A DNA stretch of 64,000 nt from Pseudomonadales bacterium (GTDB lineage Bacteria > Pseudomonadota > Gammaproteobacteria > Pseudomonadales > Azotimanducaceae). The first letter of the stretch is position 1; every line of letters starts with the position of its first letter. Below, in pieces: positions 20,098 to 28,881 of this stretch. The DNA is taken from assembly GCA_019090615.1 (NCBI GenBank), contig JAHRVQ010000047.1:57691-121690 (forward strand), in the 5' to 3' direction. The translations under genes were made by a program, and so were the position numbers. The notes beneath the pieces were generated by a model. That model was not told the DNA's origin and did no database searches. It saw only the letters and a list, made by a program, of their open reading frames with translations.

Positions 20098-21327
20098 TCA
20101 TATTTTACTTTGCGCTTGGGCAAAGAATAACATTTCAGTGAATAAATGCCGTTGCGCGTGGCTGCCGCCAATCTTGATAATATTGGCTTCAACGCTCAGT
20201 ATTGTATTTGATGCCTGTCTGAATTCCTGTCTCCCCAGTTGAATAATCGCGTCAGCAAGTGCCAGGCCTACTTCTCGGCAAACTTTTCCCTGGCTAGTAT
20301 CTGCTTTGCTCCAGGCTTTAAAATGTGCCAGTGCGGCTTCTATACGGGTTAACTGTTGTAGTCGAGCGGGTATCATTAGATAGTGCAGGCTGGAAAAAAC
20401 CAGCGCGCCATCCTCGGTTCGGTGGTTTGCATATTGCTCTAACTGGATCCAACGTGAGGTAACCACAATGCCCTGCATTTCGAGACGCCACAGCAGCGAG
20501 GTAGCATTGCAAATATCAAGATAAAAATCATCCTGTATGGCACCTGCAAGCTGACTATCATAAACCTCAAGCGCGGCTTTTATATTGTCCTCACTAAGAT
20601 AAAACAGTGCCAGGTGCCATTGCATATGATAAGCAAAATTATTTGCCTGTTGCCAGCCAGATGATAGCTGCTTGATTATTGCTATGCCTTCGCTATAACG
20701 TTGCGTCATTTGCATAACATGGGTGATGGCATGGGCCGACCAGATATCGGTTGGATTGAGATCTATGGCTTCGCGGCCGAGGCGTTCAGCGAGTTTGTAA
20801 TCTCCAGCTTCTTCAAGGCCAAAACTATACATGCCGAGTAAATAGCCATAAAAACGTTGCTCTGGGCGCCATATATCGATGGCATGTACCAAAGAGTTTC
20901 TGATATCGCGGCTATCACCTGCATAAAAATGTAAATGATGTAGCATTCTGAGCGCTATTATATCTTTCGCATAAAGACTCGATATATCATTAAGGATAAC
21001 GATACATTCGTCAGTACGATCCCGCATCCAGGCGTGGATGGCTTGTTGGTGCAGTTGTTCTCGCGGGTTCAGGGCAAGCTGACTCAATTGCGTCATAGCT
21101 TCCTGAATGCTCGACTTAAAACGCGGGTCAGCTGCTAACAATAGAGAATAGGCCTTAAAGCAGTGGGCCATAGGCATGGCTGCATCGGTATTGATTAGCG
21201 TCACCAAACGAGGCATGAATTGATTGTTTGATCCCAGGTATAACTCAATGATGGCATTGAATTGCGCGATGCTGTCGGAATGGCCGATGGTATAGAATAA
21301 TTCGAATTCATCCTGTGATTGGTGCAT
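20098..21327 (-). CDS. Tetratricopeptide-repeat protein, TTC38-like
   Basis: A 409-residue all-helical protein resembling the TTC38 family, which is conserved from bacteria to animals but has no settled function. Signals are the LRMLHHLHFYAGD stretch, the YGYLLGMYSFGLEEAGDY helix pair, LGREAIDLNPTDIWSAHAIT (classic TPR spacing), and WHLALFYL. No signal peptide or membrane helix is present, so it is probably cytoplasmic. It begins 9 bp after the DUF924 gene, so the two are almost certainly co-transcribed and possibly belong with the yhhQ-SDR-PTPS genes upstream. TPR folds usually bind protein partners; the partner is unknown. Confidence 0.8.
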   Translation of the reverse strand: MHQSQDEFELFYTIGHSDSIAQFNAIIELYLGSNNQFMPRLVTLINTDAAMPMAHCFKAYSLLLAADPRFKSSIQEAMTQLSQLALNPREQLHQQAIHAWMRDRTDECIVILNDISSLYAKDIIALRMLHHLHFYAGDSRDIRNSLVHAIDIWRPEQRFYGYLLGMYSFGLEEAGDYKLAERLGREAIDLNPTDIWSAHAITHVMQMTQRYSEGIAIIKQLSSGWQQANNFAYHMQWHLALFYLSEDNIKAALEVYDSQLAGAIQDDFYLDICNATSLLWRLEMQGIVVTSRWIQLEQYANHRTEDGALVFSSLHYLMIPARLQQLTRIEAALAHFKAWSKADTSQGKVCREVGLALADAIIQLGRQEFRQASNTILSVEANIIKIGGSHAQRHLFTEMLFFAQAQSKI

Positions 21328-21336
21328 TGGGACTTC

Positions 21337-21942
21337 CTATTGGCCGAAGGATCGAGTGGATTGACCCAGGTAATCTTTTTCTTCAGCTGTTGATGGTCGG
21401 TCGAGGGCGCGGTTGCGATGCGGGAAGCGGCCAAATCTTTCTACGATAGAACGATGCTGAATGGCTGAATTTAAAAATGACTGCAATTGTACCCGCCATT
21501 CAAGCGAAGCATCTTCTACCAGGTGAGTAAAAAGCTCAACTGCCTGATTCTGTGCAATAAGGTTTTCAGTGTGGTGGAAAGGGTGGTACAAAAAGGCCCG
21601 TTCAATGAAAGAGAGTTCAGTGTCCTGCTGTTCGGACAGGGCAAGTTTGGCATATTGCAGGGCCAGGCTATCATTGTTGAATGCGTTGGCTGTTTTACGG
21701 TAGATATGTCGGGAGAACTGGTCTAATAATATAACCAGTGCCAGGCTACCACTGGGCGTTAAATGCCAATGCTTAAGTTGCCCCTTTGCTGCCTGTTCGA
21801 CTAGTGGGCCAAATTGCTGCTGGATTTTTTTATCCAGTGCCGGACCGCCACGATACCAATATTTTGCTCTGCGTTTTGACGCCATGGCATCATCAACTGC
21901 ATCAGCAAACCAGAAATGATTGATAGTCGAGGGATTATGCAT
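21337..21942 (-). CDS. DUF924 family protein
   Basis: A 201-residue helical protein of the DUF924 family. Typical features are INHFWFADAVDD near the N terminus, KYWYRGGPALDKKI, the core LALVILLDQFSRHIYR (about residues 67-82), FLYHPFHHTENL, and the C-terminal RFGRFPHRNRALDR. Function is unknown; the fold is TPR-like. The gene lies between the transporter gene (38 bp upstream) and the TTC38-like gene (9 bp downstream) on the same strand, suggesting one operon. The pairing with another TPR-like protein is notable but not explained. Confidence 0.85.
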   Translation of the reverse strand: MHNPSTINHFWFADAVDDAMASKRRAKYWYRGGPALDKKIQQQFGPLVEQAAKGQLKHWHLTPSGSLALVILLDQFSRHIYRKTANAFNNDSLALQYAKLALSEQQDTELSFIERAFLYHPFHHTENLIAQNQAVELFTHLVEDASLEWRVQLQSFLNSAIQHRSIVERFGRFPHRNRALDRPSTAEEKDYLGQSTRSFGQ

Positions 21943-21980
21943 AGGGCCATTTTTTAAATTTAACGATTATCTGCCAAGTA

Positions 21981-22757
21981 TTACTTAATGGTCAGCAGCT
22001 CATCGTCGGTAAGTTGTAAATAGGATTTTAAATTGTGCACTGCTAAATATAAAAAAGGCGTATCCAATAGTGCCACAGTAAACTTAAACAGGTAGTTGCT
22101 GAGCATAAGAGACAACATAATATCCAGACTCATTGCACCAGCAAGAAAGCTGGCACCAAAGGTAATACTGATTACCGTAAACGAATCTACCCCCTGACTA
22201 ATCAGGGTGCTGCCGTTGTTACGTAACCACAGGTGTTTGCCCTGGGTGAGTCGCTTCCAGAAATGAAACAGATAAACGTCGCAGTACTGGGCTGCTATGT
22301 ACGCGATCATAGATGCGAATACCGCGCCAGTAGTTGTGGCGTACAATAAACTAAATAGTTCTACCTGTTGGCTGACCAGATCGCCATTGGGAAGCGCGAC
22401 CTGTTCTGATAAATGTAGTAGTTGCCAGGGGGGTTGGGCTGATGCATCAACAGCGGGCAAGAAGTTGCCTAGCCACATTGTGCCAAGAATAAAAAAATTC
22501 AGCACCAGGCCCACCGTAACCAGAAAGTTGGCACGGCTGCGGCCATATAACTCACTCACCAGGTCAGTACAAAGAAACGTAATTGGATAAGGTAAAACTC
22601 CAACTGCCAGTGCAAATGGGCCAAGCTGAATAAAGCGGGTGATGCCAATAATGTTGAGCATGGTCATGGCGCATAAAAAGATACCCGCTAAAATCAGGAA
22701 AACTCTTTCCCTGCGTTCTTTAATTAATTCGGTAACAATTAATTCCGTAACAACCAT
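21981..22757 (-). CDS. yhhQ: Queuosine-precursor transporter, YhhQ/VUT family
   Basis: A 258-residue inner-membrane protein with about six helices. The family signature is LPYPITFLCTDLVSELYGR (near residues 56-74), followed by VTVGLVLNFF; a second conserved part is NNGSTLISQGVDSFTVISITF. E. coli YhhQ imports preQ0/preQ1 for the tRNA modification queuosine. The N terminus carries a duplicated VTELI, produced by a 15-bp tandem duplication at 22722-22751. Upstream on the same strand are an SDR and a PTPS-family gene, 199 bp away, but the PTPS lacks the QueD signature (see that entry), so a joint queuosine operon should not be assumed. Confidence 0.87.
   Translation of the reverse strand: MVVTELIVTELIKERRERVFLILAGIFLCAMTMLNIIGITRFIQLGPFALAVGVLPYPITFLCTDLVSELYGRSRANFLVTVGLVLNFFILGTMWLGNFLPAVDASAQPPWQLLHLSEQVALPNGDLVSQQVELFSLLYATTTGAVFASMIAYIAAQYCDVYLFHFWKRLTQGKHLWLRNNGSTLISQGVDSFTVISITFGASFLAGAMSLDIMLSLMLSNYLFKFTVALLDTPFLYLAVHNLKSYLQLTDDELLTIK
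22722..22751 (-). repeat. 15-bp tandem duplication at the yhhQ start
   Basis: AATTAATTCGGTAAC (22722-22736) is followed by AATTAATTCCGTAAC (22737-22751), one mismatch. In frame it doubles V-T-E-L-I right after the start codon, before the first membrane helix. Confidence 0.8.
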
Positions 22758-22956
22758 TTAAGAAACCTCTGATTAGTTGTCTCTAGACTGTAGGCAGACA
22801 ACTTTTTGTAATTCTCACCTGACTGGAAACAGGCCTTAATAAGATGTTCGCAGGTGCCTATCGGGGGCGTATGGTATTTCCTGGCTGGTTTTTTTTCACA
22901 AGGAATATTGTTAATGCCATCAATGTCATCATAAATCTCGCCATTACTTTCAACTT

Positions 22957-23655
22957 TCAACTTTCGATTTGGCCGAGGTTGGCATGTAAAATGGTGCCAT
23001 TGATGACTGGGTTGTTGGCAGCAAAACTAACGGTGGAGGCAATTTCACTGGGTTGTACCAATCGGCCAAAGCTAGCAGTGGCTGCAATGCTTTGCAGTAC
23101 CTCTGGGTCTTTACCGACATGCTCGCGAAGCATTTCTGTGTCGGTAAAACCAGGGCAGATGCAGCAGGTGTGGATTTCTCGGCCTACTAAATCCTGACAG
23201 GTGGTGCGCATCATGCCGACGATTGCATGTTTGGTAACGACATAACTGTAGGTGCCTGGTACGGCTTTTTCCGATAGGGTAGAGCCTATGTATATAATGC
23301 TGGAACCAGGCGCCATTAACGGGACCACAAGTTGATTCAACATATGCGGCGCAACTAAATTAATATTTATTATTTCTCTAAAGCTATTCGTCGTGGTGTC
23401 ATCAACAGTATCGTTGACCAGTTTGGCAGCATTATGCACCAGACATATTTCACCTTCGGGCAAAATATCAGCTATTAGTTTTTGCAGTGCTAGTTCAGCC
23501 GTTGGCTGGGCTAAATCTATGGCATGGTTTTCTATTTGGCTATTGGGTGCGGCTGAACGTGATAGATTAATAACGCGTGCACCAGCTGCGAGAAATTGCT
23601 GGGCAATTTGGTATCCGATGCCTTTGCTGGCACCTGTAATTAGTAGGGTCTTCAT
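22957..23655 (-). CDS. Short-chain dehydrogenase/reductase next to a PTPS-family gene
   Basis: A 232-residue classical SDR. The nucleotide site is TGASKGIG (7-14), the NAA motif is in HNAA (74-77), and the catalytic residues are S125, Y138 and K142 (YVVTK). Its start overlaps the PTPS stop by four bases (ATGA), so the two are translationally coupled. An SDR coupled to a pyruvoyl-tetrahydropterin-synthase homologue suggests reduction of a pterin intermediate, as sepiapterin reductase or dihydromonapterin reductase do, but direct substrate evidence is lacking. The cofactor motif is the usual TGxxxGxG and not the TGxxxRxG of FolM, so it is not a clear FolM. Confidence 0.83.
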   Translation of the reverse strand: MKTLLITGASKGIGYQIAQQFLAAGARVINLSRSAAPNSQIENHAIDLAQPTAELALQKLIADILPEGEICLVHNAAKLVNDTVDDTTTNSFREIININLVAPHMLNQLVVPLMAPGSSIIYIGSTLSEKAVPGTYSYVVTKHAIVGMMRTTCQDLVGREIHTCCICPGFTDTEMLREHVGKDPEVLQSIAATASFGRLVQPSEIASTVSFAANNPVINGTILHANLGQIES

Positions 23656-24155
23656 ACTTTATTCCATTCTGCGACCCCGAACTGGCCGGGGCTTGAGGAT
23701 ATTTTAACGGTAAAGGCGACGATGCCTTTGTCCTGTAGATCTTCATGCTTGATCAATTTGTTTAAAAAATAATGGGAAAATTCTTCAACGGTTGCGTTGG
23801 CTATAGGCAAAATAGTCACGTCGCGTTCTAAAAAAGGTATTCGCTCATTATTATACAGGGCTACGATGTACTGGTTTTCGTCAACAACCTTAAGGTATGG
23901 GGAGTGAGCCGGTAGAATAACCTGCTCATCGATTTCATCGCACATGGCTTGTAAAATGCGTTTCAAGATTGCGTAGTCGAACAATAGGCCGTCTGTGCCT
24001 AAGCTGGCCGTGACATCGCATAATAGTTGATAGTTATGCCCATGCAGGTTTTCTCTTTCTGTGGCAGAAAATATGGTGAAATGGGCAATGGAGAAATTTA
24101 ATGCCTGCTTGGCTATTTCTATCCTGCTAAAGCGGATATTATTTTGATCACTCAA
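23652..24155 (-). CDS. 6-pyruvoyl-tetrahydropterin synthase family enzyme with ExxHGH motif
   Basis: A 167-residue protein of COG0720 (PTPS/QueD). The zinc ligands are H25 (FSIAHF), H38 and H40 (LHGHNY). The residue pattern before HGH is E35-N-L-H-G-H. QueD and true PTPS have a catalytic Cys at CxxxHGH; that Cys is absent here. An ExxHGH motif is known from the PTPS-III group, which cleaves dihydroneopterin triphosphate to 6-hydroxymethyldihydropterin and can bypass FolB in folate synthesis. The overlap with the SDR gene (4 bp) points to a pterin-modifying pair. FolB status of the genome cannot be judged from this window. I call the family with confidence; the PTPS-III role is inference from the motif. 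Confidence 0.82.
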   Translation of the reverse strand: MSDQNNIRFSRIEIAKQALNFSIAHFTIFSATERENLHGHNYQLLCDVTASLGTDGLLFDYAILKRILQAMCDEIDEQVILPAHSPYLKVVDENQYIVALYNNERIPFLERDVTILPIANATVEEFSHYFLNKLIKHEDLQDKGIVAFTVKISSSPGQFGVAEWNKV

Positions 24156-24200
24156 AATTACTCTCGATATTGTTGGTGGTTCTATTCGTCGCTATTGCTA

Positions 24201-24226
24201 TGTAAGTACGCAATGTAAGTACGCAA
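24201..24226 (+). repeat. 13-bp tandem duplication upstream of the PTPS gene
   Basis: TGTAAGTACGCAA occurs twice exactly (24201-24213, 24214-24226). It lies 46 bp upstream of the leftward PTPS-family start at 24155, inside its probable promoter region. Confidence 0.75.
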
Positions 24227-24338
24227 TTTTGCGTCTGATTTGTTTTTCTGGCGGTTCTTAAACCGTATCATACCTCAGTACTCAGTTGCCAAATTTTAAG
24301 CAAACTCCACTGTAAAAACAAAAGCTATCTAAGCCTGT

Positions 24339-25334
24339 TTATTGGCCAGTGAGCATTCGCCAAAAATCATTCATCTGCTGCGGGCTGGTTTCGCGCGCGG
24401 AATAATATTCCACATGCTCTGTGGCCGAGGCATCAGGCCTCAGTCGAATACCCCAGAGGGCGTTGATCTGGTTGGGCAAAATTGAATACCGTATGTCGAT
24501 TATCTGGTTGGGGTTGTTTTTGTCCAGGGCCAGATAGTTATTGCTGAACCAGGCAAAACGATCGAGGTCGTTAGCCTGCTGACTAGCGGGGTCCAACCAG
24601 GGCAAATCATGTTGAATATCCAGTTTTTTGATGGCGCTGCCGTGATAGATTCTGGTTTGTATGCCCATTGAAATTGCATCGACATAATAATTGCCGTCAT
24701 ATTCATAGATCAGCTTCCATACAATAATGTTGCCGAAACTGGGTTTGGCTGACAATGTGACGGCTTGATGGCCTCGGGATTCCGCCAGTAGCCGGCCCAG
24801 ATCTTCTGCACGGTTGTTTTGCACCATACCAAACAATAAATAGCTGCTGAGCCAAAGCAGGCCGAGGCGCGCGAGCCATTTATTTTTTAGCCAAATTGCA
24901 CTAAGCACACAGGCCAATAGCGGTATGCTTAGCAGCGGATCAATGACGGATATATTATGCCAGGCTATTCGAGTATTTGAAAAAGGCCAGAATAGTTGGG
25001 TGCCATAGGTGGTGCAGGCATCGAGTAAAGCGTGCGTTGCGTAGCCAAGGAAACAGACTAGATAGGTTTGTTGGAAGTTTAGTGTTGTTCTTGACCAGCG
25101 GTAAAACAGGCAACTACAAATTAACGCGCCCATAGGAATAAAAATTAGTGAATGTGTGAATTGGCGGTGATATTCAAGAAACAGTAGCGGGTCGGTGGGG
25201 GAACGAATGAGCACATCAATGTCCGCTGCCATACCCGCCAGACAGCCCAGCCAGGCAGATGTTCTGAGTTTTTTTGGGCAACTCATCGCTTGTGGCAACG
25301 CGGCACCTAAGGCGCCTTGAGTAATAGGGTCCAT
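24339..25334 (-). CDS. Membrane-bound metal-dependent hydrolase (DUF457/YdjM-like)
   Basis: I prefer the ATG at 25334, giving MDPITQGALGAALPQ, because family members nearly always begin MDPxTQG; an ATG at 25361 would add nine residues. The 331-residue protein has His/Asp motifs embedded between helices: GCLAGMAADIDVL, HRQFTHSL and the ATHALLDACTTYG segment, which form the predicted metal site of this family (YdjM in E. coli is LexA-regulated). Four or five membrane helices are followed by a soluble C-terminal domain. Biochemical activity is not established. It is a stand-alone leftward gene, 183 bp upstream of the PTPS gene and divergent from the gene at 25548. Confidence 0.8.
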   Translation of the reverse strand: MDPITQGALGAALPQAMSCPKKLRTSAWLGCLAGMAADIDVLIRSPTDPLLFLEYHRQFTHSLIFIPMGALICSCLFYRWSRTTLNFQQTYLVCFLGYATHALLDACTTYGTQLFWPFSNTRIAWHNISVIDPLLSIPLLACVLSAIWLKNKWLARLGLLWLSSYLLFGMVQNNRAEDLGRLLAESRGHQAVTLSAKPSFGNIIVWKLIYEYDGNYYVDAISMGIQTRIYHGSAIKKLDIQHDLPWLDPASQQANDLDRFAWFSNNYLALDKNNPNQIIDIRYSILPNQINALWGIRLRPDASATEHVEYYSARETSPQQMNDFWRMLTGQ

Positions 25335-25547
25335 TGTTATCCGCTGAATAAATATTGCCATAGAAGGCTAACGGCAAGGCTGTTGGAACACAAGTCATGT
25401 GATGACGGCTTTGTATAGACAAGGTAGTACAGACAAGGTTCTATCGCTAATGTTGTGCGGACAAGTTGGGTAAAAATTGATCTAATATTGTGCGTAGTGA
25501 AATGTTGTTGTAACGTTTTATACTAATGATTTATCTCAGCTGCCACT

Positions 25548-26231
25548 ATGACTCCGCAACTTCAAGTCTATATCGACTATAAAAGCCCCTATGCCTTTAT
25601 CGCTAAAGATGCGACTTACCAACTCGAAGAGGCCTTTGGTATTTGCATTGACTGGTACCCTTTGACGCTAAATATTGGCAGCTATCTTGGCACCGCTAAA
25701 GTTAATGACGTGGGTGAGGTCGTTGAAAGCAACCGCTCTCCGCGGCAATGGTTAGCGGTCAGGTATGCTTATTACGATGCTCGACGATATGCCGCGCTAC
25801 GGGGTTTGACGTTAAAAGGACCGAAAAAAATATGGGATTCGTCGCTCGTTCATATCGGCATGTTATGGGCCAAAGGACAACATCACGATATTCTAAAAGC
25901 CTATACCGATTGTGTTTTTGAACGCTTCTGGCAGCGTCAACTGGATATTGAAGATGTCCACGTGGTTGTAGACATGCTTCGCCTGGCTGGGGCTGAGCTG
26001 AGCGGTTTTGAAGCTTATCTGGCCGGCGCTGGTCGTGAACAGCACGATGACCTGCAGGAAAATATTCTCAATAAAGGCTATTTTGGCGTGCCCACCTATG
26101 TGATTGACGATGAAATCTATTTTGGCCGCGAGAATTTGCCAAAGATTCGTTGGCATCTGGCGGGCAGCGTTGGGCCCTGTCCGGATATCGCCTATGACAT
26201 ACTGCTACCTGAACTGGCAGATAGATCTTGA
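25548..26231 (+). CDS. HCCA-isomerase/DsbA-fold protein, first copy
   Basis: A 227-residue thioredoxin-fold protein with a helical insertion. At the place of a CxxC redox motif it has YIDYKSPYAF (residues 8-17), so it is of the 2-hydroxychromene-2-carboxylate isomerase/kappa-GST type rather than a disulfide oxidoreductase. The cis-proline region is FGVPTYVIDDEIYFGRENL near the C terminus, where HCCA isomerases bind glutathione. HCCA isomerase acts in naphthalene degradation, but many homologues have other glutathione-dependent roles. Its stop overlaps the TTG start of the next gene, a diverged paralogue, so the two are translated together. Confidence 0.8.
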   Translation: MTPQLQVYIDYKSPYAFIAKDATYQLEEAFGICIDWYPLTLNIGSYLGTAKVNDVGEVVESNRSPRQWLAVRYAYYDARRYAALRGLTLKGPKKIWDSSLVHIGMLWAKGQHHDILKAYTDCVFERFWQRQLDIEDVHVVVDMLRLAGAELSGFEAYLAGAGREQHDDLQENILNKGYFGVPTYVIDDEIYFGRENLPKIRWHLAGSVGPCPDIAYDILLPELADRS

Positions 26232-26959
26232 CTATTGAAAATGAAAATACAATGCCAATAAATAGCCCGTTGAATGGCAAACCGCAACTCACCATTTATC
26301 TGAACTTTAATGGCCTGGCGAGTTTTCTGGCATTGCAACCAACGCTAAATATGCTGAATAGTGCGAACTTAGCCGGTGCAGAATTTGACCTTACGTGGTT
26401 GCCGTTTTTCGGCGCAACTAAAAATAAAGAACCCTCGAACAATAGTGATCAAACCTTACTAGAAAACCCCGAGGTATTATTTAAAGCGCGTAGACAGCTG
26501 GCAAAGAAAGCCTATGAAACAATCGAGTTGCGGCGTAATTGTTTATCTTTGGGCATAACCGAGCAGCAGGCAAACGCTCGGTTCAATGCTGTCGATGTTA
26601 TTAATGCAAATATTGGGCTTTTATATTTAAACGCCAAAGGCATTAATCCTGAGCGCTATTTACAACAGGTATTTCAGTTGGTTTATGCCGAGGGCGAGAA
26701 ATCGGTTGGCATGGATGGGATTATGAAGTTGCTATTTTCTACCGGTGCTAACGAAGCAATGGGTGTTAACAAGGATGATTTTCTGCGTTACCAGCAGCAG
26801 GCCTTAGCGGCGGTCGATGATTTTCAACAAATGCAACTGGAGACAGGGGTATTTGAAGCGCCTGCCTATCGACTTCATGGTGAGCGTTATATGGGTCGGC
26901 AACATTTGCCATTGATTAGTTATTATCTGTTAGCGGGTCACAGGGGTGGAGAAAATTAA
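26228..26959 (+). CDS. HCCA-isomerase/DsbA-fold protein, second copy
   Basis: The frame starts with TTG at 26228 overlapping the previous stop; an ATG at 26252 (MPINSPLNGK) is the alternative. The ~240-residue protein shares the fold of its neighbour: an N-terminal strand IYLNFNGLASFLALQP where SPYAF sits in the first copy, helical middle, then a cis-Pro region FEAPAYRLHGERYMGRQHL. Serine-13-type residues of HCCA isomerases are replaced by N-G-L-A, so catalysis may differ or be absent. A tandem of two diverged copies suggests a heterodimer or a neofunctionalised pair, which is inference. Confidence 0.72.
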   Translation: MTIENENTMPINSPLNGKPQLTIYLNFNGLASFLALQPTLNMLNSANLAGAEFDLTWLPFFGATKNKEPSNNSDQTLLENPEVLFKARRQLAKKAYETIELRRNCLSLGITEQQANARFNAVDVINANIGLLYLNAKGINPERYLQQVFQLVYAEGEKSVGMDGIMKLLFSTGANEAMGVNKDDFLRYQQQALAAVDDFQQMQLETGVFEAPAYRLHGERYMGRQHLPLISYYLLAGHRGGEN

Positions 26960-26996
26960 TACGATCTGCCAATGACAGGTTTTATCTACTGTTAGG

Positions 26997-27866
26997 TTAA
27001 GGTGATTCATGGTCCGGCGCAAAACTAGAATATTTTTCTTTGCGGCGTTTTATCGCTGCAGTAATCTTATAGTTGGCTGGATTATACCAGGGCATCAGGG
27101 TGTTTAAATATCGATAACCACCACCCAGTATAAACATTGAAATATAAGGGACTACTCTGCGTCCCTGGGCTTTTAACATCACGGCATAAAATTTATGGAC
27201 ATATTTGAGGTAGTGAATTTGCGCGCTTAGGCCTTGTTTTAAGCGGTAGAAGTAACTACCCACCAGTTTTTGATAGACGTCATAGGCAACGGTACGATGC
27301 TCGATCTCTTCCAGGCTATGCCATTCGATTAATTTATCCCAGCCGCTTGAAAGGCCCTTGCTGACGTTTCGATTGGCAGACCCCATGGCGGCGGCACAGG
27401 TCATCGCTTCGAAACCTTCTGCGTAGGCAAGATTAAAAGCGAGTGGTTTTTGGGCCAGAAAGGATTCGTATTCTGCCTTTAGTTCATTTTCTATCTGAAG
27501 TAATTCAGCCGACGTTTTTTTATCAAACTTGGAACGGATAATCTTATTAATTCGGGCATGATTACGGAAGTGATTGCCCTCCTGCTGAGAAAACTGTTTC
27601 ATATCAGCGAGTAATTGTTCGTCGCTGATGGTATTGCGGGCTTTTAGCATCATGCGGATTAGATAAGGCTCAAGATAAGGCATGGTCAATGAAAATGCAG
27701 CAATATACAGCGACAGGCGGGGTAATTTAGGGATAGCGTACAGGCTGGTCTGCGGCGGGAAATCAAAATTGACCCGACGGACAATAATTTCTGTGGTTTC
27801 TGATGCCTGTGGAATGGCTGCCTGCTGGGGTGCTTCCGGTTGTGGAGGGTACTGCTCAGACGACAT
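26997..27866 (-). CDS. PF10118-type predicted metal-dependent hydrolase
   Basis: A 289-residue helical protein of the family annotated as predicted metal-dependent hydrolase. Acid/His motifs typical of a ferritin-like diiron bundle are seen: QQEGNHFRNHARIN, LAYAEGFEAMTCA, and EWHSLEEIEHRTVAYDV. Before them is a Pro/Gln-rich N-terminal tail (first ~28 residues). The C-terminal part (VPYISMFILGGGYRYL) is hydrophobic and could associate with the membrane. Function is not established; family members are frequent in Pseudomonas and marine gammaproteobacteria. It is convergent with the HCCA-type pair and divergent from the hydratase gene 70 bp away. Confidence 0.78.
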   Translation of the reverse strand: MSSEQYPPQPEAPQQAAIPQASETTEIIVRRVNFDFPPQTSLYAIPKLPRLSLYIAAFSLTMPYLEPYLIRMMLKARNTISDEQLLADMKQFSQQEGNHFRNHARINKIIRSKFDKKTSAELLQIENELKAEYESFLAQKPLAFNLAYAEGFEAMTCAAAMGSANRNVSKGLSSGWDKLIEWHSLEEIEHRTVAYDVYQKLVGSYFYRLKQGLSAQIHYLKYVHKFYAVMLKAQGRRVVPYISMFILGGGYRYLNTLMPWYNPANYKITAAIKRRKEKYSSFAPDHESP

Positions 27867-27936
27867 GAGACAAAGCTCAACTGCGATAAAGAGTATAGTA
27901 TTATAACGAATATATAATAATTATGAGGGAATAATT

Positions 27937-28752
27937 GTGGCCGATTTAAACAAATCAATTGTCGATGGTTATGTACAAACATCATTCCGTGCAAGGCAGG
28001 ATAAAAAGCCCAAACCGCTGGCTTCGCAGACATCGCCGGACCTGGATGGGCCAGATGCTTATAAAATACAGGCGCAACTGGTGAGCCTGATTGTCGAGCA
28101 GGACCCGATTGCTGGTTATAAAGCAGCATTGAGTAACGCGATGGCGCAAAAAATGTTTAAGGTAGACAGTGCCGCGAGTGGTGTTTTATTTGCTTCGGGC
28201 CTATATGAAAGTGGTGCTGAGATAGCGAAAAGTAACTTTGTTATGCCTGTTCTGGAAACTGAAATTGGTTTTCAGGTGGGAACAACATTAAATCCCTCGG
28301 ATGGCCCGGTTGATCTTCAAACCGCTAAACGCGCGATGGCGGCGGTGCTGCCAATGGTTGAAGTGGCCGATACTGGTTTTGTAGCGCGGGTATCCCTGGC
28401 CACCGACCTGATTGCAGCCAACAGCGGCTCTGCCAGCTTTGTGGTTGGTGAACACGGGATTGCGAACAGTGCGGTGGGACTTGCGGAGTTGGCTGCGGCT
28501 GATTTAAACCAGATTAAAGTCACCATGTCAAAAGATGGCGAAAAACAGGGTGAGGGTAAGGCGACGGACGCAATGGGAGACCAATGGGGTGCGCTGCTCT
28601 GGTTAGTGAATCAGATCTTGAGTCAGGGTTATACGCTAAAAGCGGGTGCCTATCTAATGACAGGGTCGCTAGGCAAAATTTATCCGGCGAGTAGTGGTGA
28701 TTATATTGCTGATTATGGTGATTTTGGCCAGGTTGTTTTTTCTATTAAGTGA
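27937..28752 (+). CDS. 2-keto-4-pentenoate hydratase/FAH-like enzyme
   Basis: A 271-residue protein of the MhpD/HpcG hydratase group in the fumarylacetoacetase superfamily. These enzymes add water to 2-hydroxypenta-2,4-dienoates in aromatic meta-cleavage pathways, using a divalent metal held by acidic residues. The metal motif is LETEIGFQVG with E107 and E109, followed by AVLPMVEVADTGF and a SASFVVGEHG stretch. No ring-cleavage dioxygenase or aldolase is adjacent, so its pathway is unclear; a decarboxylase role is possible within this family. It is divergent from the PF10118 gene and convergent with the pilus operon. Confidence 0.83.
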   Translation: MADLNKSIVDGYVQTSFRARQDKKPKPLASQTSPDLDGPDAYKIQAQLVSLIVEQDPIAGYKAALSNAMAQKMFKVDSAASGVLFASGLYESGAEIAKSNFVMPVLETEIGFQVGTTLNPSDGPVDLQTAKRAMAAVLPMVEVADTGFVARVSLATDLIAANSGSASFVVGEHGIANSAVGLAELAAADLNQIKVTMSKDGEKQGEGKATDAMGDQWGALLWLVNQILSQGYTLKAGAYLMTGSLGKIYPASSGDYIADYGDFGQVVFSIK

Positions 28753-28843
28753 ATGGTAGTCGCTTATTAGAGCCAGTAGCTAGCTTCTTAATGGCTTGCT
28801 GCTGGCGCCTAATCGCTTGGCTGACTTCGTCACAGACAATTCC

Positions 28844-28875
28844 TTAAGGTAGTCGCAAATTAAGGTAGCAGCAAG
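28844..28875 (+). repeat. 16-bp tandem duplication between convergent genes
   Basis: TTAAGGTAGTCGCAAA (28844-28859) is followed by TTAAGGTAGCAGCAAG (28860-28875), with three differences. It lies in the gap between the hydratase stop and the pilY1 stop. Confidence 0.6.
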
Positions 28876-28881
28876 CGGGCT

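Noticed and set aside
23652..24155. Annotation as QueD in a queuosine operon
   Set aside because: The CxxxHGH catalytic Cys is missing and ExxHGH is present, so the adjacent transporter is not enough to call QueD.
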